A stretch of DNA of 64,000 nt from Solirubrobacterales bacterium (GTDB lineage Bacteria > Actinomycetota > Thermoleophilia > Solirubrobacterales > 70-9). Both the position numbers and the translations under genes were made by a program. The stretch is from NCBI GenBank assembly GCA_030152805.1, contig JASLIG010000115.1, positions 27,045 through 91,044 of the forward strand, given 5' to 3'. This document shows, one piece after another, positions 25,550 through 33,575 of the stretch; the stretch's first letter is position 1, and the number at the start of each line of letters is the position of its first letter. The notes below the pieces were generated by a model, which ran no database searches, was not told the DNA's origin, and saw only the letters and a list, made by a program, of their open reading frames with translations.

Positions 25550-25849
25550 ATGTTCGCACGAGTGGCTCGCTGGCAGAACGCCGAGGCCGAGACGATGGAA
25601 AAGACCGCCGCCGAAATTCGCTCCCAGGCGGAGGAGGCGGGTGGCCCGCCACCCGGGGTCCCGGCAAAAGAGTTCCTGCTCCTCCACGACACTGCCGGTG
25701 GGAGCGTCCTCGCGATCACGCTGTTCGAGAGCGAGGACGACTACCGACAGGGCGACGAGACGCTGAACTCGATGAGCCCCCCAGGCGAGGGGATGGGCGA
25801 ACGGGTCTCAGTCGAGAAGTTCGAGCTCGCGGTTCACGTCGAAGCCTAG
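25550..25849 (+). CDS. Small dimeric alpha/beta-barrel-like protein
   Basis: 99-aa protein. Strand-helix-strand pattern MFARVARWQ...ETMEKTAAEI...KEFLLLHDTAGGSVLAITLFESEDDYRQGDE...FELAVHV resembles antibiotic-biosynthesis-monooxygenase-type ferredoxin-like folds. A strong Shine-Dalgarno (AGGAGG) lies 6 nt before the ATG. It is a single gene between two oppositely oriented genes. Function unknown. Confidence 0.7.
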   Translation: MFARVARWQNAEAETMEKTAAEIRSQAEEAGGPPPGVPAKEFLLLHDTAGGSVLAITLFESEDDYRQGDETLNSMSPPGEGMGERVSVEKFELAVHVEA

Positions 25850-25883
25850 GGGGATAGCGAAACCGCGCGAGCGGCCGGTCGAG

Positions 25884-27575
25884 TCAGACCCGGTCGCGGG
25901 GATGGAGTTGCTGCGCCTCGAAGAGCTCGTGGACGAGCTTGATCGCGATCGAGCCCTCGCCGACTGCTGAGGCGACGCGGTTCATCGAGCCGTGACGGAC
26001 GTCTCCCGCGGCGAAGACGCCGGGCATGCTGGTCTCGAGCGAGAACGGGTTGCGCTCCAGCGGCCAGACCCCATCGTCCTCGATATCAGCCCCGGTGCGA
26101 ATGAACCCGCCGTCCCCCAGCGTGCACGCCGCCGACAACCACTCCGTGTTCGGACTGGCGCCGATCATCAGGAAGAGCTCGTCGGCCTCGACCGTCTCCG
26201 TCGCCCCGTCGGCCCGGGAGCGGAGGACCAGGCGCTCCAGCCAGCCGTCGCTGCCCCCGCCCCCGCCGACGACCTCGGTCCCGAGGCGCACATCGATGTT
26301 GGGTGTGCCTTCTATCTGCCGCACCAAGTAGTGCGACATGCCCTTTTCGAGCGACTCGGCCCGCACCACGAGGGTCACCCGGCGGGCGAATTCGGCCAAG
26401 TGCAGCGCCGCCTGGCCGGCGGAGTTAGCGCCGCCGACGACGTACACCTCCTCGTCGACCGTCGTCGGCGCCTCGGAGGCGGGGCCGCTGTAGAAGACCC
26501 CCGCCCCGACCAGATCCTCAATCTCTGGGACGCCGAGCCGGCGGTAGGTGGCGCCCGTGGCGAGGATGACCGCGCGGGCGCTGACCTCGCCCCCATCGGA
26601 GAGCGCGACGTGAATACGGTCGCCCTCGCGCCGGATCGCGGTCGCGTCGTGCATGAAGGCGAACTTGGCGCCGAAGACCCAAGCCTGCTCGTAGGCGCTC
26701 TCCGCCAGCCGGCGACCGCTGACTCCGCGGGGAAAGCCCAGGTAGTTGCGGATCAGCGAGCTCGAGGTCGCCTGACCGCCGATGCCGCCGTCGTCGACGA
26801 CCAGCGTCCGGAAGCCCTCAGAGGCGCCATAGACCGCCGCCGAGAGGCCGGCCGGCCCGCCACCGACGATGACGACGTCGTACTCGCGCCGATCGGGGTC
26901 GATGGTGGCGCCGGAGGCGCTCGCCAGCTCCAGGTTGGTCGGGTTCGCGAGCACGGTCCCGTTCGGGAAGACGACTAGGGGGAGCGGCTCTCCGTCGCCC
27001 GATTCCGCTATCAGCGCGCGTCCCTCGGGCGAATCGGCGAGGAGGAATGAGTGCGGCACCGCGCAGCGGCCGAGGACCTCTTTCAGCTCGTGCGCCCTGC
27101 CTGTCCACGACTCGCCGACGATGTGGACGGTGTGCGGCGAGACCCGCCGCGCGTTGGCCCACTCGAGCAGAAAGGTCGAGACCGACTGGTGGAAGAGCTC
27201 GTCGGGAGATTGCGACGGCCGGATCACGTAGTACTCGATCTGCCGCCGCGACATCGCGTGGAAAATCTCCTCCGCGGTCCGGCCGTCGCCCCAGCTGCCC
27301 CACTCGATCAGCAGCCCGCGCTGGGCGTGGGTGTGGAGGTCGCGCACCCTGCCCAGCAGCTCGCTCCCCGTCGTTCCCTCGAGCGATTGGGCGGCGAGGA
27401 CCAGCGCCACGTCTTCTCCCGCCTCCTCGAGCGCCTGCAGTTCCGCCATGGCCTCCGCCGCCGAGGACACGCAGACGACGCGGTAGCTCCGTGAATAACG
27501 GTCGACCAACTCACGCTCGACCTCGCGGAGCGCACGCTCGTCGTCGTCGACCGCGAAAAGGACGGGAGTAGCCAT
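25884..27575 (-). CDS. Receiver-thioredoxin reductase-like FAD fusion protein
   Basis: 563-aa protein. Residues 1-~130 look like a response-regulator receiver (FAVDDDERALREVEREL, VALVLAAQSLEG). Residues ~150-225 resemble a thioredoxin-like segment. Residues ~240-560 are a thioredoxin-reductase-type flavoprotein with FAD motif GGGPAGLSAAVY, GIGGQATSS, ATGATYRRLGVP, NADPH motif GGANSAGQAALHLA and C-terminal FAAGDVRHGSMNRVASAVGEGS. The region where TrxR carries CxxC reads VFYSGPASEA, with no Cys, so disulfide reduction by the standard mechanism is unlikely. ATG at 27575. An att-like repeat lies 63 bp upstream. Confidence 0.87.
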   Translation of the reverse strand: MATPVLFAVDDDERALREVERELVDRYSRSYRVVCVSSAAEAMAELQALEEAGEDVALVLAAQSLEGTTGSELLGRVRDLHTHAQRGLLIEWGSWGDGRTAEEIFHAMSRRQIEYYVIRPSQSPDELFHQSVSTFLLEWANARRVSPHTVHIVGESWTGRAHELKEVLGRCAVPHSFLLADSPEGRALIAESGDGEPLPLVVFPNGTVLANPTNLELASASGATIDPDRREYDVVIVGGGPAGLSAAVYGASEGFRTLVVDDGGIGGQATSSSLIRNYLGFPRGVSGRRLAESAYEQAWVFGAKFAFMHDATAIRREGDRIHVALSDGGEVSARAVILATGATYRRLGVPEIEDLVGAGVFYSGPASEAPTTVDEEVYVVGGANSAGQAALHLAEFARRVTLVVRAESLEKGMSHYLVRQIEGTPNIDVRLGTEVVGGGGGSDGWLERLVLRSRADGATETVEADELFLMIGASPNTEWLSAACTLGDGGFIRTGADIEDDGVWPLERNPFSLETSMPGVFAAGDVRHGSMNRVASAVGEGSIAIKLVHELFEAQQLHPRDRV

Positions 27576-27637
27576 GGCACGAAAATAGCGACCCTGACCG
27601 AGAGCTGGCAAAGCACCGCCTCGGGGTCCAGCTGCGA

Positions 27638-27652
27638 ATCGGGGAGACAGGA
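27638..27652. repeat. attL-like direct repeat
   Basis: ATCGGGGAGACAGGA, identical to 32114-32128 at the tRNA-Pro 3' end and in the same orientation. The bases after it keep AACC in register with the tRNA T-arm, then diverge. Confidence 0.75.
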
Positions 27653-27653
27653 A

Positions 27654-27677
27654 CAAAACCGCGTGCTGAAGCGGTTT
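27654..27677 (-). terminator. Rho-independent terminator of the toxin gene
   Basis: Read on the minus strand: AAACCGC, 8-nt loop, GCGGTTT, followed by TGTT. The 7-bp stem plus T-rich tail lies 26 bp after the toxin stop codon and just inside the attL repeat. Confidence 0.7.
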
Positions 27678-27702
27678 CGGCCACGTCTATATCACTCGCC
27701 TA

Positions 27703-28044
27703 TCACGGGCTCCGATTGAAGCGACGGTGGGCGATCTCGTAAACGCTCGGCTTCCAGGGCCTCGACGGGTGACGCTCTCCAACTGCGAGCAGCACGAGCA
27801 CGGGCTTCGAACCCTCAAGCTCGATGCTGAACACCGCGCCCCAGCGACCGTCGGGCTGCGGTATGTAGTGCTTCACGCATCCGCCGAGTCGGGTTCCGTC
27901 ACGGGCTTCGGCTTCACATGGACGCAGTGAGTCAACGGCAACGCCATCGGCCTCAAGCCTGTGGATCGCCGGCTCGATGGCCGCTCGCGCCGCCTCGCTC
28001 ACGCGACCCAGATCCCCGGCGATGGTCTTCTCATCAACACGCAA
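27703..28044 (-). CDS. RelE/ParE-like toxin candidate
   Basis: 113-aa protein from a TTG at 28044. The C-terminal half (CVKHYIPQPDGRWGAVFSIE, VLVLLAVGERHP, SVYEIAHRRF) follows the RelE/ParE toxin pattern: a late beta-hairpin with VLLAVG and a final helix VYEIAHRR. Upstream of the TTG the frame continues to the stop of the antitoxin-like gene with no other common start codon, so the start is uncertain. It is the last gene of the island and is followed by a terminator. Alternative: an unrelated small cytosolic protein. Confidence 0.52.
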   Translation of the reverse strand: MRVDEKTIAGDLGRVSEAARAAIEPAIHRLEADGVAVDSLRPCEAEARDGTRLGGCVKHYIPQPDGRWGAVFSIELEGSKPVLVLLAVGERHPSRPWKPSVYEIAHRRFNRSP

Positions 28045-28080
28045 CTCGAAGCGGGGACCCCCCGCCCCGCCGTTGATCGG

Positions 28081-28296
28081 CTACCCCTCGCCGTCAGAGG
28101 GCTGCATCAGCGGCCCATGCTCGCGCCAGAACTCCTCAGACTTCTCCGGGGTCATCGCCCGAGTCCCAGTCCGCTTGCGAATCTCCTCGATCGAAGTCGC
28201 CTTGGAGGGCCAGTCCGGCGCGTAGATGAGCCTCGCCTCCGCCGCTTCCTCCTCGGTCATCGCCTTGACCTGCTCAATCAACTCAGCCTTGGTCAT
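28081..28296 (-). CDS. Antitoxin-like small acidic protein
   Basis: 71-aa protein MTKAELIEQVKAMTEEEAAEARL... with many Glu, a predicted helical N-terminal half and a disordered tail (HGPLMQPSDGEG). Its size, charge and position 36 bp upstream of the RelE-like gene suggest the antitoxin of the pair. It stops with TAG at 28081-28083, in the same frame as the toxin. No named antitoxin family is recognised. Confidence 0.5.
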   Translation of the reverse strand: MTKAELIEQVKAMTEEEAAEARLIYAPDWPSKATSIEEIRKRTGTRAMTPEKSEEFWREHGPLMQPSDGEG

Positions 28297-28497
28297 GGCT
28301 CAATCGTAGCTTCTGAAGCCGCCGTATCTGCTCAGTGGATGCCCTCGCCCAGCGACTTCACGGCGAGGAACCGAGCGCACGCAGTCCCGGGAGGACGCGG
28401 GAACGGTAGCGAGATGGCTGTCAGTCGACGATCCTTCTACGACAGTTGGGCGGCCCAGTGCGACCATCAAGAGGCATCGAAAATGACCGACGACCAT

Positions 28498-31400
28498 TCA
28501 TCTGTCCTCCGGTGCCCGCCCGCTTCCGTCTCCCTCCACCTCGGCGACGGCCACATCTGCCTCGATAAACCGCGATTGCGTCCGCGCGGTCCTCAAGCCC
28601 TCCCTGATCTCTGCCATCTGAGCGGCACGTGTGGCAACGGCGTCTTTACCACCGGATGCAACGGGGGTCATCATCTCAACCAATAGATCCTCTAGTGCAT
28701 CCTTCTCCTCGTCGCTCACGTCACCATGGTGATATTCCATTAGCGCCCACAGACGAACCGATTCACTCACCATGGGGTGCCCGCCATGTTGGATGAGCAA
28801 CGCTTGAAACCTCCCAGGCCACCCCGGGAACTCCAACGACGCGTACATCATCGTGGCAAACAACGCGTTGGCGGACTCGCCCACGAACTGGGAATCGTCC
28901 AGCAGATCGGAAAGTATCTGCTTGTGATGAAGACTTCCCGCCTCGAAGTTGAGGGTTATCGACATAAGGTTGACAATGAACACGCGGACCACGTGCTCAA
29001 TGACGCTTCGCCGTTTCTCCTCATCCGCCACGGGCGGAAGTATCGGATCGAGCATTTCGTGAATCTGTCGGAACGCGTCCTCTTCAAGAGCCATCAGGAC
29101 CGTCATGACACCCCACGCTTCGATCACCTCGCGTAGCGCCCTACTTCTAAGCTCTATGTCCTCTACAAGCTCGGAGCTTTGGAGCACTCCTGCAGTAAGC
29201 CCGAATGCTCCCAACAGCTCCCAGTTCGCTTCTGGGCTTACCGGTGAGTCGAACGGACGGACAGCAGCCTCCTCCGGAGGCTCCTCGATTGCCTCGTCGT
29301 AGATTTCATCTAGTTCTTCCTCCGACGGTAGCTCAGGCTTGCGTTCCACAAGCGCTCGCGCTTGGTCAAAGTCCTTGATCTGTGCCAACCCATGCTCGTC
29401 TTGAATCAGGTCGAATTGGGTGACCTCGATGCCATCGGCCGTTTCCACCCGGATCCGCCGTGCCTCTTCCAAAACAATCTGCAATAGCTCCGCATTGCTT
29501 CTAGTAAGGCCAGCCAAGTGTTTGATGACGGGCGCATACCGTTGCTGTTCTGCCAATAGCTGTTTCCTGAAGTCTGTCTGTTCCTGCGCAGCTTTCGCAG
29601 CAAATAGATGAAGAAGTGCTGGATATCGAAAGCCGACGCCCGTTGCGTCCTCCGCCAAAACTCGACGCCTGATAAGGCTGTCGATCTGCCTTCCGGGAGA
29701 GCCGGTATCGAACGCAATCGCTTCGAAGTACTCGCTGACCAGCTTCTCAATCTCAAGGCGTTTCAGTCGGCTGACATCCTGTTCGACGATGTTTCGGGCA
29801 ATGCGCTTGAGCAAGTGCTCACGCCTGGTCTGATCCATGTTAAGTTTGTCTGGATCAACACCTATTGGATTGTCGAGAAGGACATTGCAATAGGACTGCA
29901 GCAAACCCGTTTCGTTCACCGCGGCCATGTTCGGCTCTCGAATCAAGACGGAAATGAGCGCCGCCAGGTTCAGGGGGTTCCTTGGTAGTCGCTGTCGCTG
30001 TATCAGATGAAGAACGCGCTGGACGAGGTCACTTCCCTCGGACCCGACCATTCTCGTCACGAGCGCCCGGGTCTCCCGACGGCCAAAGTGCCCAAGGTAG
30101 AGAGTTCCCGACGACATATTCGCCCTCGTTTCTTTGAGGGCCCGCGCGACAGTCTCATGCTGTTGGTCATGGCAGCCAAAAATGAACTTCACGTCCGGGT
30201 TTTCGTCAACGATCCGGATCAGACGCCCCAGCGCTCGCGCATCAGATGGTGCTACATCGTCAACTGCCACGATCACTGGCGTATGCTGCTCCCCAGTCCG
30301 CTCGCGCGCCGATTGGATGGCGCCATTGATCCGACCCAAGCTGAACCGTGGATCGGATTGCACATAGGCCGGAAAATGAGTTCCCATCCGCTCGAAATGC
30401 TGCTCTAGAAGCCACAGGAGCGAAGTGGAGACCCCTGACATTCGTGACCCGGAAACGATCACGACCCGCTCTTTGCCGAGCATTGTAAATGGGTCCGCCT
30501 CGGTCGGCCTCGCCTTACGGTCGACCGACCGATCAAATACCTCGGTATGCGGCACGGGCCAGAAGCGCGGCGCGACCACGAAGTCACTAACGGCATGTGG
30601 CTCGGTGTCGTCGACATGGTCGGCAAGGACGCTCCGTTCTTGAACAACGAGGGCAAGCGGCTCAATCGCGGTGCTCTTGGATGCAGGGATCGGCACGGGG
30701 GCCATCTCAGTGGGAATCGGCCAAGGAAACGACACTTGCCCGCTGTCTCCGGCCGTGTCAACATCGACTCCGAAGCGATCACCGTTCGGCTGCCACTTCC
30801 TTAGAGTGATCACCGTTGTCTCGCTATCTACGTCTACATCGATGATCGCGTATCCGTTGGGATGATCAACCTCCGCGAACGCGGAGGGACAGGCGCAGTA
30901 CAGCGCGGCCCCCCTCGGGGTCCGCTCCAATCTTGGGTCAGCCTCGTGTTCATGGCCAGTCAACACGAGCGCTTTCGATCCCTGCAACGCCTTATCGGCA
31001 GGGTCTGCGTCAAAGTCAGCAAGCCAGCTCAGCGGATGATGGAAAGTCACAATGCTGACGTCCGCCTCGCGGGCGACCTCAAGGAATGGCATCATGGAAT
31101 CCACGCCGAGTACTAGGTGTCCCTTGTCGTCTGGGCCCCCTTGGGATCGCCATGCAGTGTCGAACGCTCCGATCGCGATTTTAAGCCCGTTGCACCGGAG
31201 TTCGTAGCGGTGGCCGTAGGGTGGTACTGGGATCGCCTCTAGCTTTGCATCCCAATTTGAGATGAAAGCGTCCCACGCTGTAAGTCGCTTTCGTGCCGCG
31301 GCCGCGTGGTCGTCATCCGCTAGACGCAGCTGGACAGCCTCTCGACTATCCAAGTATGACTGCAGGCCTTGCTCTTCAACGACTTCTATCTGATCGCGGT

Positions 31401-31686
31401 CAACGTCATGGTTTCCAGGGACGAGAATGAACGGCGTGTCGGGATAGGTATTGCAAATTGGATCGAGGAGAATTGATCTCCCGGCCTGGAGTGCTCCGTC
31501 CTTGCCGTCAAACGCCAGATCGCCCGAAAAGACAAAAAAGTCAATCGGCCTTCGATCTGCTTGCTCTTGAATATCACGGATGAGGCTCTCTACAACGCGC
31601 TTCTTTGCGAAGTGAGCCTCGTCCTGCTCCTCCTTCGCATGGAGGTCGGAGAGATGCACGATCCGAACCTGACGCGAATCAGTCAA
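28498..31686 (-). CDS. Calcineurin-like phosphoesterase fused to STAND-like NTPase
   Basis: 1062-aa protein. Residues 8-~300: metallophosphoesterase with D14-x-H16 (HLSDLH), D56 (SGDLAFDG), GNHD 91-94, H216/H217 and GHEH 244-247, all metal ligands intact. Residues ~405-700: P-loop NTPase of STAND type. The Walker A region GSRMSGVST (413-421) has Val where Lys is expected, Walker B is VIVAVDD (471-477), a sensor-like FIFGCHDQQ follows, and RLPRNPLNLAAL (566-577) matches the STAND NPL motif. Residues ~720-1062 are helical, with no recognised domain, and could be the sensor. The start is TTG at 31686. The layout (N-terminal effector, NTPase switch, C-terminal sensor) is that of bacterial conflict/antiphage STAND proteins. 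Confidence 0.8.
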   Translation of the reverse strand: MTDSRQVRIVHLSDLHAKEEQDEAHFAKKRVVESLIRDIQEQADRRPIDFFVFSGDLAFDGKDGALQAGRSILLDPICNTYPDTPFILVPGNHDVDRDQIEVVEEQGLQSYLDSREAVQLRLADDDHAAAARKRLTAWDAFISNWDAKLEAIPVPPYGHRYELRCNGLKIAIGAFDTAWRSQGGPDDKGHLVLGVDSMMPFLEVAREADVSIVTFHHPLSWLADFDADPADKALQGSKALVLTGHEHEADPRLERTPRGAALYCACPSAFAEVDHPNGYAIIDVDVDSETTVITLRKWQPNGDRFGVDVDTAGDSGQVSFPWPIPTEMAPVPIPASKSTAIEPLALVVQERSVLADHVDDTEPHAVSDFVVAPRFWPVPHTEVFDRSVDRKARPTEADPFTMLGKERVVIVSGSRMSGVSTSLLWLLEQHFERMGTHFPAYVQSDPRFSLGRINGAIQSARERTGEQHTPVIVAVDDVAPSDARALGRLIRIVDENPDVKFIFGCHDQQHETVARALKETRANMSSGTLYLGHFGRRETRALVTRMVGSEGSDLVQRVLHLIQRQRLPRNPLNLAALISVLIREPNMAAVNETGLLQSYCNVLLDNPIGVDPDKLNMDQTRREHLLKRIARNIVEQDVSRLKRLEIEKLVSEYFEAIAFDTGSPGRQIDSLIRRRVLAEDATGVGFRYPALLHLFAAKAAQEQTDFRKQLLAEQQRYAPVIKHLAGLTRSNAELLQIVLEEARRIRVETADGIEVTQFDLIQDEHGLAQIKDFDQARALVERKPELPSEEELDEIYDEAIEEPPEEAAVRPFDSPVSPEANWELLGAFGLTAGVLQSSELVEDIELRSRALREVIEAWGVMTVLMALEEDAFRQIHEMLDPILPPVADEEKRRSVIEHVVRVFIVNLMSITLNFEAGSLHHKQILSDLLDDSQFVGESANALFATMMYASLEFPGWPGRFQALLIQHGGHPMVSESVRLWALMEYHHGDVSDEEKDALEDLLVEMMTPVASGGKDAVATRAAQMAEIREGLRTARTQSRFIEADVAVAEVEGDGSGRAPEDR

Positions 31687-32113
31687 CTTGCCAGTCCCAC
31701 GAACACCGAAATGACACGATTCCGTATCTCCTTCTCAAGACGGCTGAACACCTTGAATTCGTTCGAGCAACCGGAGCGGCACAATACATGGGCGGCTCGC
31801 CACGAGTTCAACGCCAATCTGGCGAGAGGGGTCAGGCGGTTGCGAGAGCAAGGGTGTCAAGCGAGTGCACGCGCTCTGCATCGATGCCGACGCGCGCAAA
31901 GGTCGCTGTTCTCGCACTCCTGCCTTGGCCAAACTTCGGTTTGAGCACCCGTAGGCCAGTGGTCACCGGATCCTTTCGGTTGACCTGACAACCCCGAGGC
32001 TGGGGCCTCGCCAGATAGACCCCCGGTACCAAATCTGGTACCGCGACTCGTTGGAATGTCCCAGCGCGTCAGTCGTCGGAACCGGAACCCGCTTCCCAAG
32101 CGGGTTCTCGGAT
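31687..32113. other. Island right-end non-coding region
   Basis: 427 bp between the phosphoesterase-STAND start and the attR repeat. I see no convincing gene; short open frames lack recognisable families or good starts. It holds two inverted repeats: CGAGGC-TGGG-GCCTCG at 31995-32010, a likely terminator for the minus-strand tRNA-Pro, and CGGTACCA-AATC-TGGTACCG at 32024-32043, an operator-like palindrome. The promoter of the STAND gene must lie here. No integrase remnant could be identified. Confidence 0.6.
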
Positions 32114-32128
32114 ATCGGGGAGACAGGA
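32114..32128. repeat. attR-like direct repeat (tRNA-Pro 3' end)
   Basis: ATCGGGGAGACAGGA, covering the discriminator, acceptor strand and start of the T-stem of tRNA-Pro as seen on the + strand; identical to the copy at 27638-27652. Confidence 0.75.
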
Positions 32129-32188
32129 TTTGAACCTGCGACCGCTCGGCCCCCAGCCGAGTGCGCTACCAGACTGCGCCACTCCCCG
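32115..32188 (-). tRNA. tRNA-Pro (GGG)
   Basis: Minus-strand cloverleaf: acceptor CGGGGAG/CTCCCCG with discriminator A, anticodon stem CTCGG/CCGAG around CTGGGGG (anticodon GGG), and T-arm CAGGTTCAAATCCTG. No CCA encoded. Its 3' end faces the island and forms one att repeat. Confidence 0.94.
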
Positions 32189-32224
32189 TGGCTGCCCTAC
32201 ATTCTGACTGATTCGCACCCCCGT

Positions 32225-32295
32225 GCGGCGGTAGCTCAATGGTAGAGCCTCAGCCTTCCAAGCTGATGATGCGAGTTCAATTCTCGTCCGCCGCT
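32225..32295 (+). tRNA. tRNA-Gly (TCC)
   Basis: Acceptor GCGGCGG/CCGCCGC with discriminator T, D-arm GTAGCTCAATGGTAGAGC, anticodon loop CTTCCAA (anticodon TCC), T-arm CGAGTTCAATTCTCG. No encoded CCA. Confidence 0.93.
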
Positions 32296-32357
32296 TGCTT
32301 CTCCTGGGCCGCCCTGGGCTAAAGGCCCGCACGCCACGACCGATGCAGATTCGGTCG

Positions 32358-33575
32358 ATGAAGAATCGAGCCCTCAGGCCCCGCGCGCTGCTGCTCGCCC
32401 TGCTTACGGGCCTGGCCGTGCTCGCCGGCTGCGGGGGGTCGGACGAGGTGGGCGAGCCTGGCTCGTCCCAAGGCGCGCCGTTGGTGCCCTGGCCGCTCTT
32501 CGGCCGGGTGCCCGAGCGCACGCATTACCTGCCGGCGCGCCGGCGCGTGCTCGACCCGCCGCTGAAGCAGGCGTGGTCGATCAACACGCACGCGCTGATC
32601 GAGTTTCCACCGGCGCTTGCCAACGGCATCGCCTACGTCGTCAACAAGTACGGCAACGCCAAGGCTGTTCGACTCGAGGACCGCAAGATCGTCTGGGAAC
32701 GCAATCCCAACCCGGAGGACTCCGGGAAACCGACCGACGTCACCGGTCCGGTCTACCACCAGGGCAAGGTCTTCTTCGCCGACGTCGACGGCGATCTCCT
32801 CGCGCTCGACGCCGCGACCGGCAAGGAAGCCTGGACGCGCAAACTGGGCGGCCACCTCGAATCCTCGCCGATGGCAGTCGGCGGCACCCTCTACCTGGGA
32901 ACCGATCAAACCAACGTCGTCGCCGTGCGCGCCGCTGACGGCAAGGTGCTCTGGCAGTTCAACTCGCCCGGTGCGATCAAAGCGAGTCCGAGCTTCCACG
33001 ACGGCCACCTCTTCGTCGCCGACTACGAGAGCGGCGTGTACTGCCTCGACGCCAAGAGCGGCAGGCTGATCTGGCGGACCAACACCTCGAAGGTGCCGCC
33101 GTTCGGCCGGGGCGGCTTCTTCTCCTCCCCCGCGATCGGCTTCGGCCGCGTCTACGCCGGCCGCGACGACGGGACGATCTACGCCTTCGACGAAAGAACC
33201 GGCAAGGTCGAGTGGACCTTCCAAACCCACAACTTCGTCTACGGCTCCCCCGCCCTCGCCAGGGTGCCGGGCACGCCGCCGAGCGTCTACATCGGCTCCT
33301 ACGACGAGCACCTCTACGCCCTCGACGCGCGGAGCGGCAAGCCGCGCTGGCGCTACGACGTCGGCGGAGCCGTGCCGGGCACGGCGACGGTGATCGACCA
33401 CACCGTCTACGCCTCGAGCTTCAAGACCCGGAATACGATCGGCATCGACGTGCGCAGCCACCGCAAGACCTTCGAGATCGAGCAGGCCGGCTACACGCCG
33501 ATGGTCTCCGACGGGCGCCGTCTCTACCTGATCGGCTATTACACCCTGGTCGGCCTGCGGCCGACGAAACCATGA
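32358..33575 (+). CDS. PQQ-repeat beta-propeller lipoprotein
   Basis: 405-aa exported lipoprotein. A signal peptide (ALLLALLTGLAVLAGC) ends in the lipobox LAGC. The mature part is a beta-propeller with repeats of the style hxALDAATGKEAWTRKLGG, VRAADGKVLWQF, CLDAKSGRLIWRT, AFDERTGKVEWTF and ALDARSGKPRWRY, the PQQ-binding-like signature. It probably serves as a surface-anchored binding or scaffold protein. ATG at 32358 gives a normal signal; ATG at 32343 is an alternative. It overlaps the next gene by ATGA. Confidence 0.88.
   Translation: MKNRALRPRALLLALLTGLAVLAGCGGSDEVGEPGSSQGAPLVPWPLFGRVPERTHYLPARRRVLDPPLKQAWSINTHALIEFPPALANGIAYVVNKYGNAKAVRLEDRKIVWERNPNPEDSGKPTDVTGPVYHQGKVFFADVDGDLLALDAATGKEAWTRKLGGHLESSPMAVGGTLYLGTDQTNVVAVRAADGKVLWQFNSPGAIKASPSFHDGHLFVADYESGVYCLDAKSGRLIWRTNTSKVPPFGRGGFFSSPAIGFGRVYAGRDDGTIYAFDERTGKVEWTFQTHNFVYGSPALARVPGTPPSVYIGSYDEHLYALDARSGKPRWRYDVGGAVPGTATVIDHTVYASSFKTRNTIGIDVRSHRKTFEIEQAGYTPMVSDGRRLYLIGYYTLVGLRPTKP

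Larger units (their letters stand above)
27638..32128. mobile_element. tRNA-Pro-integrated island (attL to attR), no integrase
   Basis: About 4.49 kb bounded by the 15-bp direct repeat ATCGGGGAGACAGGA. The right copy is the terminal part of the tRNA-Pro 3' end, including the discriminator position; the left copy lies between ordinary chromosomal genes. The content is a RelE-like toxin, an antitoxin-like gene, and a phosphoesterase-STAND protein, all on the minus strand. Base composition is visibly lower in GC than the surroundings. This is the geometry produced by tyrosine-recombinase integration at a tRNA 3' end. No recombinase gene was found inside, so mobility in trans or decay is inferred. 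Confidence 0.75.

Noticed and set aside
28300..28497. 65-codon frame on the minus strand between the STAND gene and the antitoxin-like gene
   Set aside because: No good start context or recognisable pattern; it looks like a spacer.
31735..32099. Short minus-strand frames next to tRNA-Pro as a possible integrase remnant
   Set aside because: No tyrosine or serine recombinase motif could be recognised in any of them, so I list the stretch as non-coding.
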